A stretch of DNA of 45,253 nt. Origin: Candidatus Portnoybacteria bacterium RBG_13_40_8. Its GTDB lineage: Bacteria > Patescibacteriota > Minisyncoccia > RBG-13-40-8-A. The notes under the pieces are model-generated. The model ran no database searches. It had not been told where the DNA came from and saw only the letters and a program-made list of their open reading frames with translations. The stretch is from assembly GCA_001819435.1 (NCBI GenBank), contig MHMT01000012.1, forward strand, positions 1-45,253, written 5' to 3'. Position numbers and translations under genes: made by a program. This document shows, piece after piece, positions 18,635 through 27,575 of the stretch (within the stretch, counting starts at the first letter, position 1; each line of letters opens with the position of its first letter).

Positions 18635-21600
18635 GTGCCTGAAAACTTTAAAAAACTCATCAAAACAAAAAAGACCCCGATAATCATCGGAACTATTTTA
18701 GCTATTTTTGTTGCCGTATTTTTGATTGGTCTAATCAGTACTTCTCTATCCGGTGGGTCGGCAATTAAAGTCGTTTCCGCGCAAAATGTTTTTCAGTCCG
18801 ATGAAACTCCGCAATTTATTTTTATCTACAAAAAACAGGCAAATATCTTTAATAGGATTCTTGTCAGTATTAAGAATCTATTCAGTAGCGAGAATAAAGA
18901 ACTTGAGACCACGGTGAGAATTTTCAATAATTATGGTCAGCAGATTGATGATCTTAATCCTCAAGTTAAACAAGAACCCAACGGAAAATTTACTGTTGAT
19001 TTGGACCATTCAAGATTTCAGCAGGAACTAAGACCCGGAAAATACAAAATGAAATTTGAAATCAAAGACCCCTCGAATTCCTCGGGGCAAGTGGCGACAT
19101 TTGAACAGGATTTTCGCTGGGGAGTTTTGGCAATTAACACCAATAAATCAATCTACATGCCGAACGAAGAAGTTTATTTGCAATTCGCGGCATTGAAAGA
19201 TAATGGTAAAACCGTATGTAACGCAAATTTACGTTTGCAAATCCAAACCCCAAACTCAAAAACTCAAATACTCTCTACTAATGATGGAACAATTAAATAC
19301 AGCGGAGAGTGTAAAGGCGATAATGTCACCAATGTTCCCGACTATTTTGCATATTATAATGTAAGCAAAAAGGGTAAATACGAAATGAAACTGATTAATT
19401 TGGACAATGGTTTTGAAATTACAGATTATTTTGAAGTCCGGGATTCAGTAGAGTTTGACGTGGAAAGAAGCGGTCCGACCAGAGTCTGGCCTTATGCCAA
19501 ATACGAAATTAAAATAAAAATCAAAGCAAATTCTGATTTTCAAGGAGAAATTGTTGAAACCGTGCCCATGACTTTTGCAATAGAGGAAAAATTGGGCGCA
19601 AAACAAGAACCGAATATGGATAACTATACCAAAACCATTACCTGGCAAACCGAAATCAAAAAAGGCGAGACAAAGGAATTCATTTATACTTTTGACGCGC
19701 CCAATGTCAGCCCGTATTTTTACCTTATTGGTCCGTTAAAAATGTATCAGCGTGAATCTGCGTATCCCGAAGGGGAAAATCAGCGTTTATCTGCGGTTTT
19801 TGCGGAGCAAAGACAATGGCAGATTGCCGCGGATGCCGAGACAGAGGTATATATCACTTATGACGAAACTCCCAACGGTTATTCTTGCGGAAGTAATTGC
19901 TTTCTGGTGCCGGAAGATTGGAATAGCGCCTCCAATAGCGTTGAAGTTATCGGCGGCGGCGGCGGAGGAGGAGACGGATCTAATAAATACGGCGGCGGCG
20001 GAGGTGGCGGAGGCGCTTATGCAAGGGGCGTTAACCTATCTTTTACCGCAGCAGCGCAGGTAGACTTCGGCGTGGGAGCGTCCGGCTCAGGAGGGAGTGG
20101 CGATGGCAATGGCACAGCTGGCGGTGATACATACTTTAATGCCTTAACTTTTGCGGCTTGCGAAACCTTGGGTTCTGCTAGCGGTGGCGGTGTTGGCTGC
20201 GTTGGCGCTAATGGTGGCGGTTTTGGCTATGGCGGAAATACCATGACTGGCGGAACTGGTGGGTTTAGCGTTGTTGGCAATGACATAGTAGCAAGCGGTG
20301 GCAATGGTGGTCTTGGGTGCGGGGCTACCGCTGCTGGTGGCGGAGGAGGAGGTGGTGGAGGCGCAGGCGGACCAAAAGGAGATATGCTTGGCAATAACGG
20401 TGGTATAGGTGCAGGAGACGGAAGCCCATCTTTAGGTGGTGGTGGTGGCGGTGGTGGTGGTGGTACGAATGGAGCCGCGCCAACACAGAGTGGAAATCCT
20501 ATGACATGCGGCTCTTATGCTGTCGGTACTGATGTGGGTGGCGTAGGAGGTGCTAATTGGGCCGGAAACGGTGCTGGTGCCGGGGGAGACCCTAATGGTA
20601 CAGAAGGTACGGTCGGAGGTGGTGGTGGAGGAGGCGATGATGGAGGTACGGGTAATGTAGGTGGCGCTGGTACAGAATGGACTGCTTCTTATGGTTCTGG
20701 CGGTGGTGGTGGAGGAGGAGGAGATGGCATGACGGGTGGCTATGGCGGCAAATATGGCGGCGGAGGAGGAGGCGGAGAAGCATGTACTGCCGCTACTTGT
20801 TACGGAGCAGGCGGCCTGATTCACATTGCCTATACTCCTGCGGTCAAAACTATTTCCGGTAATTGCAAAAAAGTAAACCAGTCAGACAATTGCGCTGTCT
20901 GCACCGGTTGCGTAAAAGCGGCAATAGAAGGAGTTGTGGATGGTGCAAGTGGGAATATTGATGCTTCCGGCGTTTGGACAATTACGCCGGCAACTACCCT
21001 GGCTGTTGATGATGTGATTGCGGTTTTCATCAATGATCAGGCAGTTGCCAGCAGAGCAGTGGCAGTCACCCGATACAACGGCTCCAGTAATGTTAGCGGC
21101 ATGCAGCTCTACGCACAGCATCTGGTTATTGGAAGCAATGATAACCGAACTGCCTCAAACAGTGATTTGGCTCTTTATGATTATTCTTCTTCCGGTGGCG
21201 ATGCCGACCTTTTCTTTGATGTTAATGCCAGCAATCAACTTACCGGTTGTATTGTTGATGGTTGCGAGAGCATGGAGCTTTATATTATGGCAAGCAATAA
21301 ATACACGCCAAGCTCAACCAGCGCAACATTTGTGGAGATTCACGATATTGAAATTGACGGCACTTTTGATATGACCCTTGGAACCGGCGCAAATTATGCA
21401 TCAATTTCCGGTTCTTGGAATAATGATAGTGTTTTTACTGCTGGAGATTCTACTATCTTTTTTATTGCTTCCGACAGTGATATTACGGGAATTCCGGAGG
21501 TCGTTTCCGCTTCAGCCGGTTCCACGAATTCATTTTATAACCTTACTTTTGGTGACAGCGCCACTTCGTCACTTACTGGTCACTGGGATTCGGCAGGAGA

Positions 21601-23101
21601 CATTGGTACTTTGACGGTGACAATGCAAATTGACCTTGCTGCTGGCACTTTACATATGAATGGTGCCGATAATGTAAGTCTTGCCGGAAATTTTTACACT
21701 GGTTCCAATGGCATCTATACTAAAAGCACAGGTACATTTACTTTTAATAAAAACGGCACCGCACTGTGGGGAGACTACAGAGGGACAAAATCCGATATGG
21801 GCGCAGTGGTAATTGACGGCGGTGGTTCGGCTACAACCGTTAATCTTCTTCAGAGCGTCAAGGCAACAAGCATAAACATTACTGGCAGCGACACGTTTGC
21901 TCCCAATGGTGCGTATACCTTGACTTTAACCGGCGCTGGCGCGGCTTTTACGAACTCTGGCACTTTTACTTGTTCTACTAGCACAATTGTTTATGAAGGA
22001 ACATCAGCTACTACTGTGGCCGCGTTAAACGGCACAAACCATTATTATAATCTCACTGTTGGTTTATCTACGGATACTGGCACGTTTTCTTATACTGCTG
22101 ACGGAGAAATTGAAGCATCGGGTTCAATGACTTTAATTGCCGGTTCTTCGGGCGTACATACTTTTGATATGAGCACCTATAATTTATCCGTAGGCGGCGG
22201 CGCAGCCAGTACCGGCGGAATAGCGGTTCCTGCTGGAACTGTATTTACTCAAACTTCGGGAACTACCAAAGTATATTCTTCCAGCGGCTCGGCAACAATC
22301 GGTGGCACAGGCACAACCAAATTTTATATTTTTCAAATCGGCAATGCTTCAGATGGCGCTACTTACACATTTAATTTAGGTGGAGACATAGGGGCATCGA
22401 GCAGTTTTACTCTTGCGGCCGGAGCTAGTCATGTTTTAGGCTTATCTTCTTATGAATTCGGGGTTTGGGGAAATTTTACCCTTGGCACAAGCGCCAGTTT
22501 AAGCGCCCAGACCGGGACTTTGAACTTTGGTAATAACACTTCCATGACCCTGACTTGTTCTACTGGTTGTGAGCCGTATAACCTGACTATTAATAAAACT
22601 GCAGCCGGAGATTCGGATGACAATGTTACTTTGGGGGCCGACCTTGTTGTTAGAAATATTTTGACCATTACTGATGGGGAGTTAGTTCAAGGGAATAATA
22701 ATGTTACAGTTGAGGGCACAAGCGCGGTTTCGGTCGCTGCGGCCGGAAAATGGAACAATATCGGCACTGGTGATTTGACTTTAGGCGGCACTTTTGCCAA
22801 TTCCGGCACAGTTGTTTTCAATACCAGTAATAATGGCTGTACCGGTGGCGGCATAGCTGATGATATCGCAATTACTTCTACTGCCGGCGGCACGCAAAGA
22901 AACTGGACTTCAACCTCACCGATTCAAATGTTTAATGTTTCAGTTACCGATATGACCAGCACTGCGGACATTATTGCTTATTCCAGCACCTTCAGTAATG
23001 TCGGTCCCAACTGGGCCCTTGTCAAATGCAGTGATTATTCTACGCCCTATAACAGGATTAAAGGCAGTACCAGAATAAAAGGAGGAACGAGGATAAAATA
23101 A
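18635..23101 (+). CDS. Large Gly-rich surface protein (GTG start), N-terminal TM, C-terminal RIKG(S/G)T repeats
   Basis: 1488 aa; TM near residues 15-35; poly-Gly tracts 19950-20790; beta-rich TGTFTF-type repeats; ends NRIKGSTRIKGGTRIK. Confidence 0.8.
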   Translation: MPENFKKLIKTKKTPIIIGTILAIFVAVFLIGLISTSLSGGSAIKVVSAQNVFQSDETPQFIFIYKKQANIFNRILVSIKNLFSSENKELETTVRIFNNYGQQIDDLNPQVKQEPNGKFTVDLDHSRFQQELRPGKYKMKFEIKDPSNSSGQVATFEQDFRWGVLAINTNKSIYMPNEEVYLQFAALKDNGKTVCNANLRLQIQTPNSKTQILSTNDGTIKYSGECKGDNVTNVPDYFAYYNVSKKGKYEMKLINLDNGFEITDYFEVRDSVEFDVERSGPTRVWPYAKYEIKIKIKANSDFQGEIVETVPMTFAIEEKLGAKQEPNMDNYTKTITWQTEIKKGETKEFIYTFDAPNVSPYFYLIGPLKMYQRESAYPEGENQRLSAVFAEQRQWQIAADAETEVYITYDETPNGYSCGSNCFLVPEDWNSASNSVEVIGGGGGGGDGSNKYGGGGGGGGAYARGVNLSFTAAAQVDFGVGASGSGGSGDGNGTAGGDTYFNALTFAACETLGSASGGGVGCVGANGGGFGYGGNTMTGGTGGFSVVGNDIVASGGNGGLGCGATAAGGGGGGGGGAGGPKGDMLGNNGGIGAGDGSPSLGGGGGGGGGGTNGAAPTQSGNPMTCGSYAVGTDVGGVGGANWAGNGAGAGGDPNGTEGTVGGGGGGGDDGGTGNVGGAGTEWTASYGSGGGGGGGGDGMTGGYGGKYGGGGGGGEACTAATCYGAGGLIHIAYTPAVKTISGNCKKVNQSDNCAVCTGCVKAAIEGVVDGASGNIDASGVWTITPATTLAVDDVIAVFINDQAVASRAVAVTRYNGSSNVSGMQLYAQHLVIGSNDNRTASNSDLALYDYSSSGGDADLFFDVNASNQLTGCIVDGCESMELYIMASNKYTPSSTSATFVEIHDIEIDGTFDMTLGTGANYASISGSWNNDSVFTAGDSTIFFIASDSDITGIPEVVSASAGSTNSFYNLTFGDSATSSLTGHWDSAGDIGTLTVTMQIDLAAGTLHMNGADNVSLAGNFYTGSNGIYTKSTGTFTFNKNGTALWGDYRGTKSDMGAVVIDGGGSATTVNLLQSVKATSINITGSDTFAPNGAYTLTLTGAGAAFTNSGTFTCSTSTIVYEGTSATTVAALNGTNHYYNLTVGLSTDTGTFSYTADGEIEASGSMTLIAGSSGVHTFDMSTYNLSVGGGAASTGGIAVPAGTVFTQTSGTTKVYSSSGSATIGGTGTTKFYIFQIGNASDGATYTFNLGGDIGASSSFTLAAGASHVLGLSSYEFGVWGNFTLGTSASLSAQTGTLNFGNNTSMTLTCSTGCEPYNLTINKTAAGDSDDNVTLGADLVVRNILTITDGELVQGNNNVTVEGTSAVSVAAAGKWNNIGTGDLTLGGTFANSGTVVFNTSNNGCTGGGIADDIAITSTAGGTQRNWTSTSPIQMFNVSVTDMTSTADIIAYSSTFSNVGPNWALVKCSDYSTPYNRIKGSTRIKGGTRIK
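19746..19796 (-). repeat. Dispersed ACGCAGAT/palindrome element, copy 3, inverted, in frame in the Gly-rich ORF
   Basis: reverse complement reads ccgcagataaacgctgattttccccttcgggatacgcagattcacgctgat. Confidence 0.75.
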
Positions 23102-23274
23102 ATTGACCTAATTGCTCTAATTGACCCAATCTAGAGAATTAACCTAATTATTCTAATTGACCTAATTAACCTAATCAAATCCCAAATCCCAATAACTAAA
23201 TCCCAAATTTAGACATTAGGCATTTAGGCATTGGGCATTGATTAGAATAATTAGAAATTAGGTTAATTAGAAAT
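23101..23274 (+). repeat. Nonamer then heptamer-register intergenic repeat
   Basis: aattgacct aattgctct aattgaccc ... then aaatccc aaatccc aataact aaatccc ... gaaatta ggttaat tagaaat. Confidence 0.75.
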
Positions 23275-23323
23275 TTTAAAACAAGTAGTTTTTGCTGTTT
23301 GTTTTTTTATTTTGACTTTTTGT

Positions 23324-23334
23324 TATGGTAGAAT
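23324..23334 (+). promoter_or_regulatory. Extended -10-like TATGGTAGAAT, 6 nt before ATG
   Basis: tatggtagaatgtgtttATG. Confidence 0.5.
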
Positions 23335-23340
23335 GTGTTT

Positions 23341-23733
23341 ATGCTAGCAAAACTGGAAAAATATTTATTCTACGCCTTTCTTTTTTTAATTCCCCTGCAA
23401 TTGCGAGCGACGATTTCTTGGCAGGGGAGCGAGTGGGATTCTGTTTTTTTATATTTAACCGATTTATTATTAATCGGCTTTTTATTTTTCGCGATTATCA
23501 ATAAAAGAATATCGTTCAGAAAAAGCGGTATTCTTTTATATTTATTTTTGGGACTTGCTTTAATCTCCATATTTGTTAGTTCGGATAAAGGGGTTAGTGT
23601 TTATCGCTTTATAAAATTACTGGAATTCGTAGCTCTATACATATATATGTGTAGTCAATTCAAAATTCAAAATTCAAAATTCAGACAATTTTATCTGTTA
23701 TTTTGTATTCGGCTGTTTTCCAGGCAATTTTAG
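23341..23733 (+). pseudogene. 5' fragment of O-antigen ligase/polymerase-like membrane protein (frameshifted; possibly phase-OFF)
   Basis: Hydrophobic ORF in frame 1; continues as the next ORF in frame 0 after (CAAAATT)3. Confidence 0.7.
23661..23681 (+). repeat. (CAAAATT)3 tandem heptamer at the frameshift in the ligase-like gene
   Basis: caaaattcaaaattcaaaatt read directly. Confidence 0.95.
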
Positions 23734-24737
23734 CCATTGTCCAGTTTTTTAAACAATCGAGTTTGGGTTTGAAATTTATTGAAGCCGGTCAATATCTACC
23801 TGGCGCGCCGGGAGTGGCTACTTTTATTTCCGGCAACGAGAAAATTATGCGTGCCTACGGCTCTTTTTCTCATCCCAATGTCTTGGCCGTATTTTTGTTG
23901 TTGGCTATTTTTTGTTTTTATTATTTATGGATTAAAGGATTCAATGGTCCCCGGTCCCCGGTTACTAGTTACTTGTTACCGGTTACTAGTTACTTATTAC
24001 TGGTCTTTGGATTATTTTTGACTTTTTCCCGCGGAGCAATTCTGGTTTTTCTGTTTATTAGTTTTACATTTCTCTTAACCAGATTTTTTCAGTTGCGGCA
24101 ATTATATCATACCGAAGAAAGATTGCTCGCCGGGAAAAAATTGATGATTTTAGCTTCATTTTTCGTGTTTTTTTCTTTAATCAGTGGTTTGATTGTCCTG
24201 CCCTACTTTAAAACCCGCTTTACGAAAATTTCTCTTGAAGAAGAAGCGATTGACCTCCGATTTTTTTACAATAAAATGGCTCTGTCTATGATAAAAGACA
24301 AGCCGTTTTTGGGAATCGGTATCGGTAATTTCGTTAATTTTTCCCGTAATTATCCGGCATTTTTAAGAGCAGCCGCCAAACTTGCCGCTTCCGGCGGTTT
24401 GACCGGTGGACAGGTTCCCGAATGGATTTATCAGCCAACCCACAATCTTTATTTATTGATTGCTTCGGAAATCGGAATTTTGGGCGCGTTAATCTTTTTA
24501 ATATTTTTATTTAAGAAATTTACTTACGGGGTTGGCCAGATTTTTAAAAATCTCAACGAAATCAATCCTTTGTTTTTTCTTTTTATCGGATTTTTGATTC
24601 TTGCCTTAAGCGACCATCTTTTCTGGACCCTACAGTCGGGAGGAATAATATTTTGGCTATCTTTAGCGTTATTAGAAAATCCAAACTATTTCAAAATCCA
24701 AACTATTTCAAAACAAATCCAAAATCCAAATGTTTAA
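23682..24737 (+). pseudogene. 3' fragment of O-antigen ligase/polymerase-like membrane protein (Wzy_C-like)
   Basis: SFSHPNVLAVFLLLAIF, LFLTFSRGAILVF, PFLGIGIGNF, YQPTHNLYLLIASEIGILG are family-typical. Confidence 0.75.
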
Positions 24738-24799
24738 AAATTCAATCATTTGAAATTGATTTGGAATAATTTGAGCTTTGAGATAATTTGAAATAATTT

Positions 24800-26155
24800 A
24801 TGCAATATATTTGCGATTTTCACATTCACTCCAAATACTCCCGCGCTACTTCTAAAGAAACAAATATTGAGAATCTGAACAAATGGGCGCGCATCAAGGG
24901 CGTTGATGTTTTGGGAAGCGGAGATTTTACCCATCCACTTTGGCTGAAAGAATTGAAAGAAAAGCTGATTCCAGCCGAAAAAGGGCTTTTCCGTTATAAA
25001 GATAAAAAAATAAAAAATAATCATAATGGATTTTTGATTAACGGAAACAATCATCAGCCGGAGACGAGATTTATTCTGACTACCGAGATTTCCAGTATTT
25101 ATTCCAAGGGAGGGAAAACCAGAAAAATTCACAATATAATTTTTGCTCCTAATTTTGAGGCAGTGGAAAAAATTAACACCCATCTGGGATGGATTGGTAA
25201 TTTAAAATCCGATGGTCGGCCGATTCTGGGATTGGATGCCAAAGAATTGGCAAAAATTGTTCTGAATATTTCCGAAGATTGCTTGATTATTCCTGCCCAT
25301 GCTTGGACGCCCTGGTTTTCTATTTTCGGTTCATTTTCCGGATTTGACTCGATTGAAGAGTGCTTCGAAGAATATACAAAATATATTTATGCTATTGAAA
25401 CCGGATTATCAAGCGATCCGGAAATGAATTGGCAGTTAAGTAAATTGGATAATATTACCTTAATTTCTAATTCCGATGCTCACAGTCCCGCTAAAATTGG
25501 CCGCGAGGCCAATATTTTTGAAGGCGAGAAAATAGATTATAATTTAATTGCTAACGCAATTAAACGCAGATCCACGCAGATTGAACCCCGACAAGTCGGG
25601 GATACGCAGATAAACGCAGAAAAAGAGTTACGATTGGTTAAAACCCTTGAGTTTTTTCCCGAAGAGGGAAAATATCATTGGGATGGCCATCGGAATTGCG
25701 GAATTGTTTTCAGCCCCGATGAATCGTTTAAATACAATAATGTTTGCCCGCGCTGCGGAAAACCATTAACCATCGGAGTAATGAACCGAGTCCGCCAGCT
25801 GGCTGACCGGCAAATAGGCGAAAAACCAATAAATGCCATTCCTTTTCAAAGACTGATTCCTCTGGAAGAGATAATTGCCGATGTAATTGGCATTGGTGTA
25901 GGCACTAAAGGAGTTAATGAACATTATAAAAACTTGATTAAGGTTTTTGGCAACGAATTCAAGATTTTATTGGAAGTCAGAAAAGAACAAATTGCCTCTG
26001 TCAGTTTGCCGGAGATTGCCGAAGGCATAGACAAGGTAAGACAGGGCAAAATTTCAGTATCCCCCGGTTATGATGGAGAATATGGGAAAATCAGTATTTT
26101 TGGCGATAACGAAGAAAGACCAAAAACCATCGGCAGCCAAGAAACCCTTTTTTGA
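24800..26155 (+). CDS. Endonuclease Q-like PHP-domain nuclease
   Basis: CDFHIHSKYSRATSKE PHP motif, SNSDAHSP, EFFPEEGKYHWDGHRNCG, CPRCGKPLTIGV zinc-finger part. Confidence 0.8.
   Translation: MQYICDFHIHSKYSRATSKETNIENLNKWARIKGVDVLGSGDFTHPLWLKELKEKLIPAEKGLFRYKDKKIKNNHNGFLINGNNHQPETRFILTTEISSIYSKGGKTRKIHNIIFAPNFEAVEKINTHLGWIGNLKSDGRPILGLDAKELAKIVLNISEDCLIIPAHAWTPWFSIFGSFSGFDSIEECFEEYTKYIYAIETGLSSDPEMNWQLSKLDNITLISNSDAHSPAKIGREANIFEGEKIDYNLIANAIKRRSTQIEPRQVGDTQINAEKELRLVKTLEFFPEEGKYHWDGHRNCGIVFSPDESFKYNNVCPRCGKPLTIGVMNRVRQLADRQIGEKPINAIPFQRLIPLEEIIADVIGIGVGTKGVNEHYKNLIKVFGNEFKILLEVRKEQIASVSLPEIAEGIDKVRQGKISVSPGYDGEYGKISIFGDNEERPKTIGSQETLF
25565..25620 (+). repeat. Dispersed ACGCAGAT/palindrome element, copy 2, in frame in the EndoQ-like ORF
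   Basis: cgcagatccacgcagattgaaccccgacaagtcggggatacgcagataaacgcaga. Confidence 0.85.
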
Positions 26156-26157
26156 AT

Positions 26158-26248
26158 TAATCTCTAATCTCAAAATCCTAATTTCTAAACAATCTCAAAT
26201 ATCAAAATTCAAAAATTTTAGAGATTAGAGATTAGAAATTAGAGATTT
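26158..26248 (+). repeat. Heptamer-register inverted repeat (13 units)
   Basis: taatctc taatctc aaaatcc taatttc ... gagatta gagatta gaaatta gagattt. Confidence 0.85.
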
Positions 26249-26258
26249 AAATTATTTT

Positions 26259-26939
26259 ATGGAAATTGTTAGCACGAATTCCGTTTTAAATCTTCTATAT
26301 ACTCACCGTTATATTTTTTCTTTTTTGGGCGCTTTTTTTGAGGGCACTTTTATTATGATTTTGACCGGCGTTCTTTACAAGCTCGGATATTTTAAATTTT
26401 GGGCATTATTCTCTGTGTTGTTGGGTGGGTATTTTCTTAATGGAGTAATATGGTATTTGATCGGAAGATATGGAGGTAATCATGTTTTAGAAAAATGGGG
26501 CAAGCGCCTTAATTTTACCAAAAATTTAGTGGAGAAATTGGAAGAATATTTTAAAAACCACAGCCTAAGAACGCTTTTTATAACTCGAATTACCTGGGGT
26601 TTTAGCATGCTTAGTTTTATGATTGCCGGCAGTTTTAAAATGAAATTTAAAAAATTTGCAGCCGTTAATTTGGCGGCTAGCGTTGTTTGGGTTTTGGGTT
26701 TAGTCGGTATTGGTTATGTTTTCGGGGCAAGCCTTAAGGGCCTTTCAATCGTCACCAAGAGCATCAGAATTGGGCTGACTATTGCCCTTTTTGCGATTAT
26801 AGTTTTTGTTTCTTTCCTGATTGTTTATTGGCTAAGATGGTTTGCCAGAACAAAATTTATCCAAGATTTAAGCGAGCACAAGGAATCACAATTTTTACGC
26901 TGGGTAGGAGAAAAAATCAGTAATTTCGGCAAAAAATGA
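26259..26939 (+). CDS. DedA/VTT-domain membrane protein
   Basis: 226 aa; FEGTFIMI, GGYFLNGVIWYLIGRYGG, TRITWGFSMLSFMIAG. Confidence 0.8.
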   Translation: MEIVSTNSVLNLLYTHRYIFSFLGAFFEGTFIMILTGVLYKLGYFKFWALFSVLLGGYFLNGVIWYLIGRYGGNHVLEKWGKRLNFTKNLVEKLEEYFKNHSLRTLFITRITWGFSMLSFMIAGSFKMKFKKFAAVNLAASVVWVLGLVGIGYVFGASLKGLSIVTKSIRIGLTIALFAIIVFVSFLIVYWLRWFARTKFIQDLSEHKESQFLRWVGEKISNFGKK

Positions 26940-26945
26940 TATAAT
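26940..26945 (+). promoter_or_regulatory. -10-like TATAAT, 6 nt before ATG
   Basis: tgatataataaaaaaATG. Confidence 0.45.
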
Positions 26946-26951
26946 AAAAAA

Positions 26952-27575
26952 ATGGGCAGATTCTCTATCAATAAAATAATTCGAATTCTCATCGGTGCGG
27001 ATTTTATCTTTCTTTCCGCTCTGGGTTTGATTACCCCGATTTTCGCTGTTTTTATCACCGGACAAATTAAAGGCGGAACAGTGGAGGTAGTTGGATTTGC
27101 CGCAGGTATTTATTGGATACTCAAATCTTTTCTGCAGTTGCCCATCGGTAAATTTTTGGACAAAAGAAAAGGAGAGAGAGACGATTTATGTTTTCTGGTA
27201 ATTGGTTATCTTATAGTGGCTTGCGTTCAGTTCGGTTATATTTTAAGTTCCTTGCCTTGGCATGTTTATCTTTTAGAAGGTATTTATGCCTTTGGTATGG
27301 CAATGGCTATTCCTGCTTGGCCTGCTATATTTACTCGTCATATCGACAAAGGCAAGGAAGCTTTTGAGTGGAGTCTAGAGAGCACTGCTTTAAGCTTTGG
27401 CAGCGGAGTTACCGGAGCGCTGGGCGGAATTTTGGTTGCCAAATTTGGTTTTAATTTAGTGTTTCTAGTCGCTGGTTTTATAGCCATGTTTGGAGGATTT
27501 CTTCCCTTGTTTATTGTTAAAGATGTTGAAAAGAAGGGAGATCATCATTTGAGGTTTTGGAGAAAAAGATTATGA
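26952..27575 (+). CDS. Half-size MFS-type transporter
   Basis: 207 aa, about 6 TM; ILKSFLQLPIGKFLDKRKGERD MFS loop motif. Confidence 0.7.
   Translation: MGRFSINKIIRILIGADFIFLSALGLITPIFAVFITGQIKGGTVEVVGFAAGIYWILKSFLQLPIGKFLDKRKGERDDLCFLVIGYLIVACVQFGYILSSLPWHVYLLEGIYAFGMAMAIPAWPAIFTRHIDKGKEAFEWSLESTALSFGSGVTGALGGILVAKFGFNLVFLVAGFIAMFGGFLPLFIVKDVEKKGDHHLRFWRKRL

Noticed and set aside
20430-20470. GGT/GGC tracts as phase-variable repeat
   Set aside because: Unit is 3 nt, so slippage would keep the frame; explained by Gly-rich coding.
20432-20824. Ser/Thr-rich minus-strand ORF of 130 aa
   Set aside because: Antisense of GGN-rich Gly codons; artefact.
23682-24737. Programmed ribosomal frameshift in the ligase-like gene
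   Set aside because: No convincing slippery site plus downstream structure seen; the tandem heptamer offers a simpler explanation, though not excluded.
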